DNA of 64,000 bases. Source: Planctomycetota bacterium. Lineage in GTDB: Bacteria > Planctomycetota > UBA1135 > UBA2386. Positions within the stretch are counted from its first letter, which is position 1. Each line of letters opens with the position of its first letter. This document shows, piece by piece, positions 61,901 through 64,000 of this stretch. The position numbers were made by a program, and so were the translations under genes. The notes below the pieces were generated by a model that made no database searches, was not told the DNA's origin, and saw only the letters and a program-made list of their open reading frames with translations. The stretch lies in the NCBI GenBank assembly GCA_016235155.1, contig JACRLW010000053.1, forward strand, positions 62,298 through 126,297, read 5' to 3'.

Positions 61901-62563
61901 CACGAGTGGGAGCGCCGGATCGACTGCCCCGAGCGCGAAGCCGAAGGCGTGTTCGCCGCGGAGTTCGTAGCGCGCCGCGACCGGGATGCGCCGGTCGCCG
62001 TCGGGCTGATACGCGATCGGTGGAGCCTGCTCGACGACCCCGTGCGCCGTGACGATCTGCAGCGCGCCGTCCGCAAGGCGCAGCACGCCGCCGTCGACGT
62101 CGATCGTGATCGAGTCCGGCGAAGCGCCGCGGGCGAGTTCGAAGTCGTACTCCGCGCAACCATCGCCGTCGCGGAGCACGAGGTCGACGCCGGGATACAC
62201 CTCGTCCCAACGCAAACGCGCGCAACGCGGGACGTCGCGGACCCAGGCTGTCGGGTCGCTGCCGCGCAGGTAGTGCGCGACCCCCGCGAGCGCGGACTCC
62301 TCGATCGGCGCGCCATGCCGGCCGTCGCGCGGCGAGAAGCGCAGCACGCTCGTGTTCTCGCCGGAGGTTCGCACCGTGAAGCCGTCGCGCGCGGCGAACA
62401 TCGCGTAGCCCGGCGCCCGCGCGACGTGCGTCCAGTGCGCATCGGTCTGCCCGAGGTTGCGCTCGAACGCGAGCGGGATGCGGACGACCTGCGACTCCTG
62501 AGCGGAGGGCAAGGCGGCGAGGAGCACGGCGAAGGTCGGCGCGAACAGGGGGCGTGCGGTCAT
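58943..62563 (-). CDS. secreted SBBP-repeat / HAF-repeat protein with shared C-terminal module
   Basis: SBBP-type repeats ([49 protein letters not shown]), HAF-type repeats ([34 protein letters not shown]), C-terminal [27 protein letters not shown]...[11 protein letters not shown]. Confidence 0.9.
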   Translation of the reverse strand: [1206 protein letters not shown]

Positions 62564-62736
62564 GGTGTTGGGGCGGCGCCGAGCGCAACGCGCGTGCCCC
62601 TCGCTCGCGGGCGCGATCTCCGGCAAGGACTCCGCGATCTACGTGCGGCGAGCGGGCAGGGGCCGTGCGCAACCCGCACGCCCCGGTCCCGACACGGCCG
62701 CGGGCTACCATGCGCCGCCGCCTCGAACCGCATCGC

Positions 62737-63858
62737 ATGTCCGCGCGTCGCCCCGCATCCCTCGCCTTCGCGAACATCGTCGTGTTCGTCGCGAGCGCAC
62801 GCGCGCATGTCCCGCAGGAGCCCGCGATCGCCGTGCGCGAGGTCACGCGCATTCGCGCGATCGAGACTCCTGCCGGTGAGCTGCGCTTCTCCATCGGCGA
62901 CGAGCTCCCTGATCCGACCGCGCACGACCCCGCTCGGCCGTGGCTGACGACGCTCGACCGCTTTCTCGACGGAGCCAACGAACTGCCGCCGCCGCCGATG
63001 ATCCTCGCGATCGCGAGCGGCGGGCCGACGGCACGCTCGGCCGTGCACCTCGCGCGCGAACTCGATCTCGACGCGTCCGCGCGCGGCGTCTTCCGCGCAC
63101 TCGCTCGCGCCGGCGAGTTGTCGGTCATGCGCCGCGAGCTCCTGATGCGCGTCGCGGCGGAGCAGGACCTCGTATCGGCCTTGCTGCGGCTGCCGGATCT
63201 CGATCTCCATCAGTTCGAACCGCACGCGCCTCGGACCGTGCCCACGCTCCCCGGCCGTCCGATCGACGCGACGCGGTGGATTCGCATTCGCATCGGGGAT
63301 CCGGTCGCCGTCCGGACGCTCGCCGATGCGTGGGTCGACTCGCGCGCTCGGTTCGTCGAGTTGATCCATCGCCGCGGTGCCGCGTCGGTTTCGCCGGCGG
63401 AGGTCGCCGAACCGGCAGCCCAGGCGGTCGCGCCCGACGCGTTGGCGTGGCGGCTCTGCACCGAACTCGGGACCTGGAAGCTCGCGGAGGCGCTGCGCTC
63501 CGCGATGGAGACCAGGCGCGAGGTACTCGAGCCGTTCGAGACGAGTGCGGAGGACGACGGAGCCGCGCTGCGGATCACCTTCGCGGACGAACGCGCGGAG
63601 AGCGGCCAAGGGTTTCGCGCATTCGGACTGGCGCTCGAGCCCGCGAGCCAGCGGGCCTCGATCGAGTTCGGCTTCGACGCCAAGGACCGCGCCGTTGCAC
63701 TCGAGGAGCGGCTCGAAGAGGTCGGCGGATGGGAGCTCGGTGCCGGATCCTCGTCACGATGGACGCACGTCTCGGAGTCGCTCGCCTGGGTCCGCGGCCG
63801 TGCCTCGCTGCGCGCGATCAGCGACGCGCTCGTGCAGTTGGAGCTGCGATCGCGGTGA
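62737..63858 (+). CDS. secreted protein of unknown function
   Basis: Start MSARRPASLAFANIVVFVASARAHVPQEPAIAV (alternative ATG at 62710); continuous ORF. Confidence 0.6.
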   Translation: MSARRPASLAFANIVVFVASARAHVPQEPAIAVREVTRIRAIETPAGELRFSIGDELPDPTAHDPARPWLTTLDRFLDGANELPPPPMILAIASGGPTARSAVHLARELDLDASARGVFRALARAGELSVMRRELLMRVAAEQDLVSALLRLPDLDLHQFEPHAPRTVPTLPGRPIDATRWIRIRIGDPVAVRTLADAWVDSRARFVELIHRRGAASVSPAEVAEPAAQAVAPDALAWRLCTELGTWKLAEALRSAMETRREVLEPFETSAEDDGAALRITFADERAESGQGFRAFGLALEPASQRASIEFGFDAKDRAVALEERLEEVGGWELGAGSSSRWTHVSESLAWVRGRASLRAISDALVQLELRSR

Positions 63859-64000
63859 GCTCACCCGAATGGAAGCCGATCTCTCGGCCCTCGCTCATGC
63901 GGTACCGGCCGAGCGGGTGGGCGACGTTGTGGTCATGGGCTGCCTGGCTCCTCGGACCGGGGAGTGTCGTCGTGGTCTGGACCGGGTGGCTGCGGGGCGG
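63855..64000 (+). CDS. start of membrane protein, truncated by window end
   Basis: GTGA overlap with upstream gene; open frame VSSPEWKPISRPSLMRYRPSGWATLWSWAAWLLGPGSVVVVW... Confidence 0.4.
   Translation, partial: MSSPEWKPISRPSLMRYRPSGWATLWSWAAWLLGPGSVVVVWTGWLRG

Noticed and set aside
60122-62947. 941-aa ORF on + strand
   Set aside because: Antisense to the SBBP/HAF protein; Arg/Asp/Glu/Val-rich low-information sequence

Overview
The window is a high-GC, gene-dense bacterial chromosome segment. The style (many Sec-exported FG-GAP/VCBS/SBBP proteins, DUF1080 protein, type III glutamine synthetase, MoxR/DUF58/VWA cluster, CGGGGG-type lipoproteins) suggests Planctomycetota; this is inference only. 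I support about 50 genes and saw no rRNA, tRNA, CRISPR array, transposase or phage module. Well-recognised genes: groES/groEL, type III glutamine synthetase, SlyD-like FKBP, kynureninase-like and kynurenine formamidase-like genes either side of an RRM protein, RsmB-like methyltransferase, S8, C1, S9 and M61 peptidases, RidA, and a MoxR-DUF58-VWA-VWA operon. Main points for follow-up: (1) at least eight, possibly nine, otherwise unrelated exported proteins seem to share a C-terminal module that could be a sorting or anchoring domain; (2) groEL has an in-frame TAG at codon 58 where Lys/Arg is expected; (3) a TAnnnT hexamer, often followed by GCGCCGCCG, recurs 5-25 nt from several start codons, suggesting leaderless or very short-leader transcripts; (4) a lysozyme-like ORF appears truncated against its convergent neighbour. 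High GC gives many long spurious antisense ORFs, which I rejected. Start codons were refined by signal peptides, ATGA/GTGA overlaps and domain starts. All family assignments come from reading the sequence and were not checked against a database.
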